NCBI GenBank assembly: GCA_002717855.1
Contig: PBCD01000018.1
Span: forward strand, 1-17,134
Reading direction: 5' to 3'
Length of the DNA stretch: 17,134 bases
Source: Rickettsiales bacterium
Lineage (GTDB): Bacteria; Pseudomonadota; Alphaproteobacteria; TMED127
Part shown: one piece after another, positions 16,915 through 17,134 of the stretch
Position numbering within the stretch: position 1 is the first letter of the stretch
Layout of the letters: each line of letters opens with the position of its first letter
Translations under genes and position numbers: made by a program
The notes under the pieces: model-generated
Seen by the model: the letters and a program-made list of their open reading frames with translations, nothing else
The model's database searches: none
Told to the model about the DNA's origin: nothing

Positions 16915-17134
16915 ATGAAAATATCAGATATTATTCCTTTAAAAAATATTTTTTTAGACATCAACGCCACCAGTAAAAAAGCGTTGTTTAAATTGATATC
17001 AAAAAAAATATCAATCAGATTTAAAATTGATCAAAATGAAATCCTAGATAATTTGAATCAAAGAGAAAAGTTAGGTTCGACCGGAATTGGTAACGGAATC
17101 GCAATACCACATAGCAAAATAAAAGGTATTAAGA
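16915..17134 (+). CDS. ptsN: PTS IIA-like nitrogen-regulatory protein PtsN, N-terminal part
   Basis: The first 73 codons of an EIIA(Ntr)-type protein; the gene runs off the right edge. PtsN is the final phosphoryl acceptor of the nitrogen PTS and affects potassium transport and stress control, but does not move sugar. The visible part begins MKISDIIPLKNIFLDI and reaches the active-site segment GNGIAIPHSK, where H66 is the expected phosphorylation site; LNQREKLGSTGIG precedes it as in the family. It starts one base after hpf (TAA-A-ATG). Its gene partner in most proteobacteria, rpoN, is not nearby. Confidence 0.93.
   Translation, partial: MKISDIIPLKNIFLDINATSKKALFKLISKKISIRFKIDQNEILDNLNQREKLGSTGIGNGIAIPHSKIKGIK

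Overview
The window looks like ordinary chromosome from a strongly AT-rich, tightly packed alphaproteobacterium with a streamlined, marine-type genome. This is an inference from three things: the order rnd-kdsD-lptC-lptA-lptB-hpf-ptsN, a PheS with the C-terminal tail usual in that class, and a complex-I-associated NDUFA9-like protein. A SAR11- or HIMB59-like lineage would fit, but the sequence alone does not settle it. Most genes abut or overlap, no gap exceeds 100 bases, and few starts have a clear Shine-Dalgarno sequence. I see no rRNA, tRNA, insertion sequence, CRISPR array or phage gene.

Layout. From 1 to 6762 on the minus strand is a translation operon read in the order thrS, infC, rpmI, rplT, pheS, pheT, lepA; lepA is cut by the left edge. 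It holds two aminoacyl-tRNA synthetases, initiation factor IF3, ribosomal proteins L35 and L20, and elongation factor 4. The infC-rpmI gap carries an inverted repeat that could mask the rpmI start, where L20 control acts in gamma-proteobacteria. From 6821 to 10675, also on the minus strand, is a small envelope-type cluster: a LysR regulator, an atypical SDR sugar-nucleotide-like epimerase, a GT4 glycosyltransferase and a GT9 (heptosyltransferase-like) glycosyltransferase, mostly overlapping.

From 10751 to 11602 on the plus strand is uppP, divergent from the LysR gene. It recycles the undecaprenyl carrier used for peptidoglycan and surface glycans. It converges on, and overlaps, a minus-strand NDUFA9-like gene (11567-12526). 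From 12595 to the right edge on the plus strand is an operon of rnd, kdsD, lptC, lptA, lptB, hpf and a partial ptsN. KdsD makes the precursor of Kdo for LPS, LptC/A/B belong to the LPS export bridge and its motor, and Hpf and PtsN are the stress and regulatory genes usually found next to rpoN. Here rpoN itself is missing between lptB and hpf.

The common theme of the right half is LPS and envelope building: uppP, the glycosyltransferases, kdsD and lptCAB. No clearly undescribed system is visible. The points most worth checking are the degenerate editing motif of ThrRS, the rpmI leader repeat, the internally duplicated LptA, the recurring one-base gene junctions, and the long poly-A tracts inside genes.
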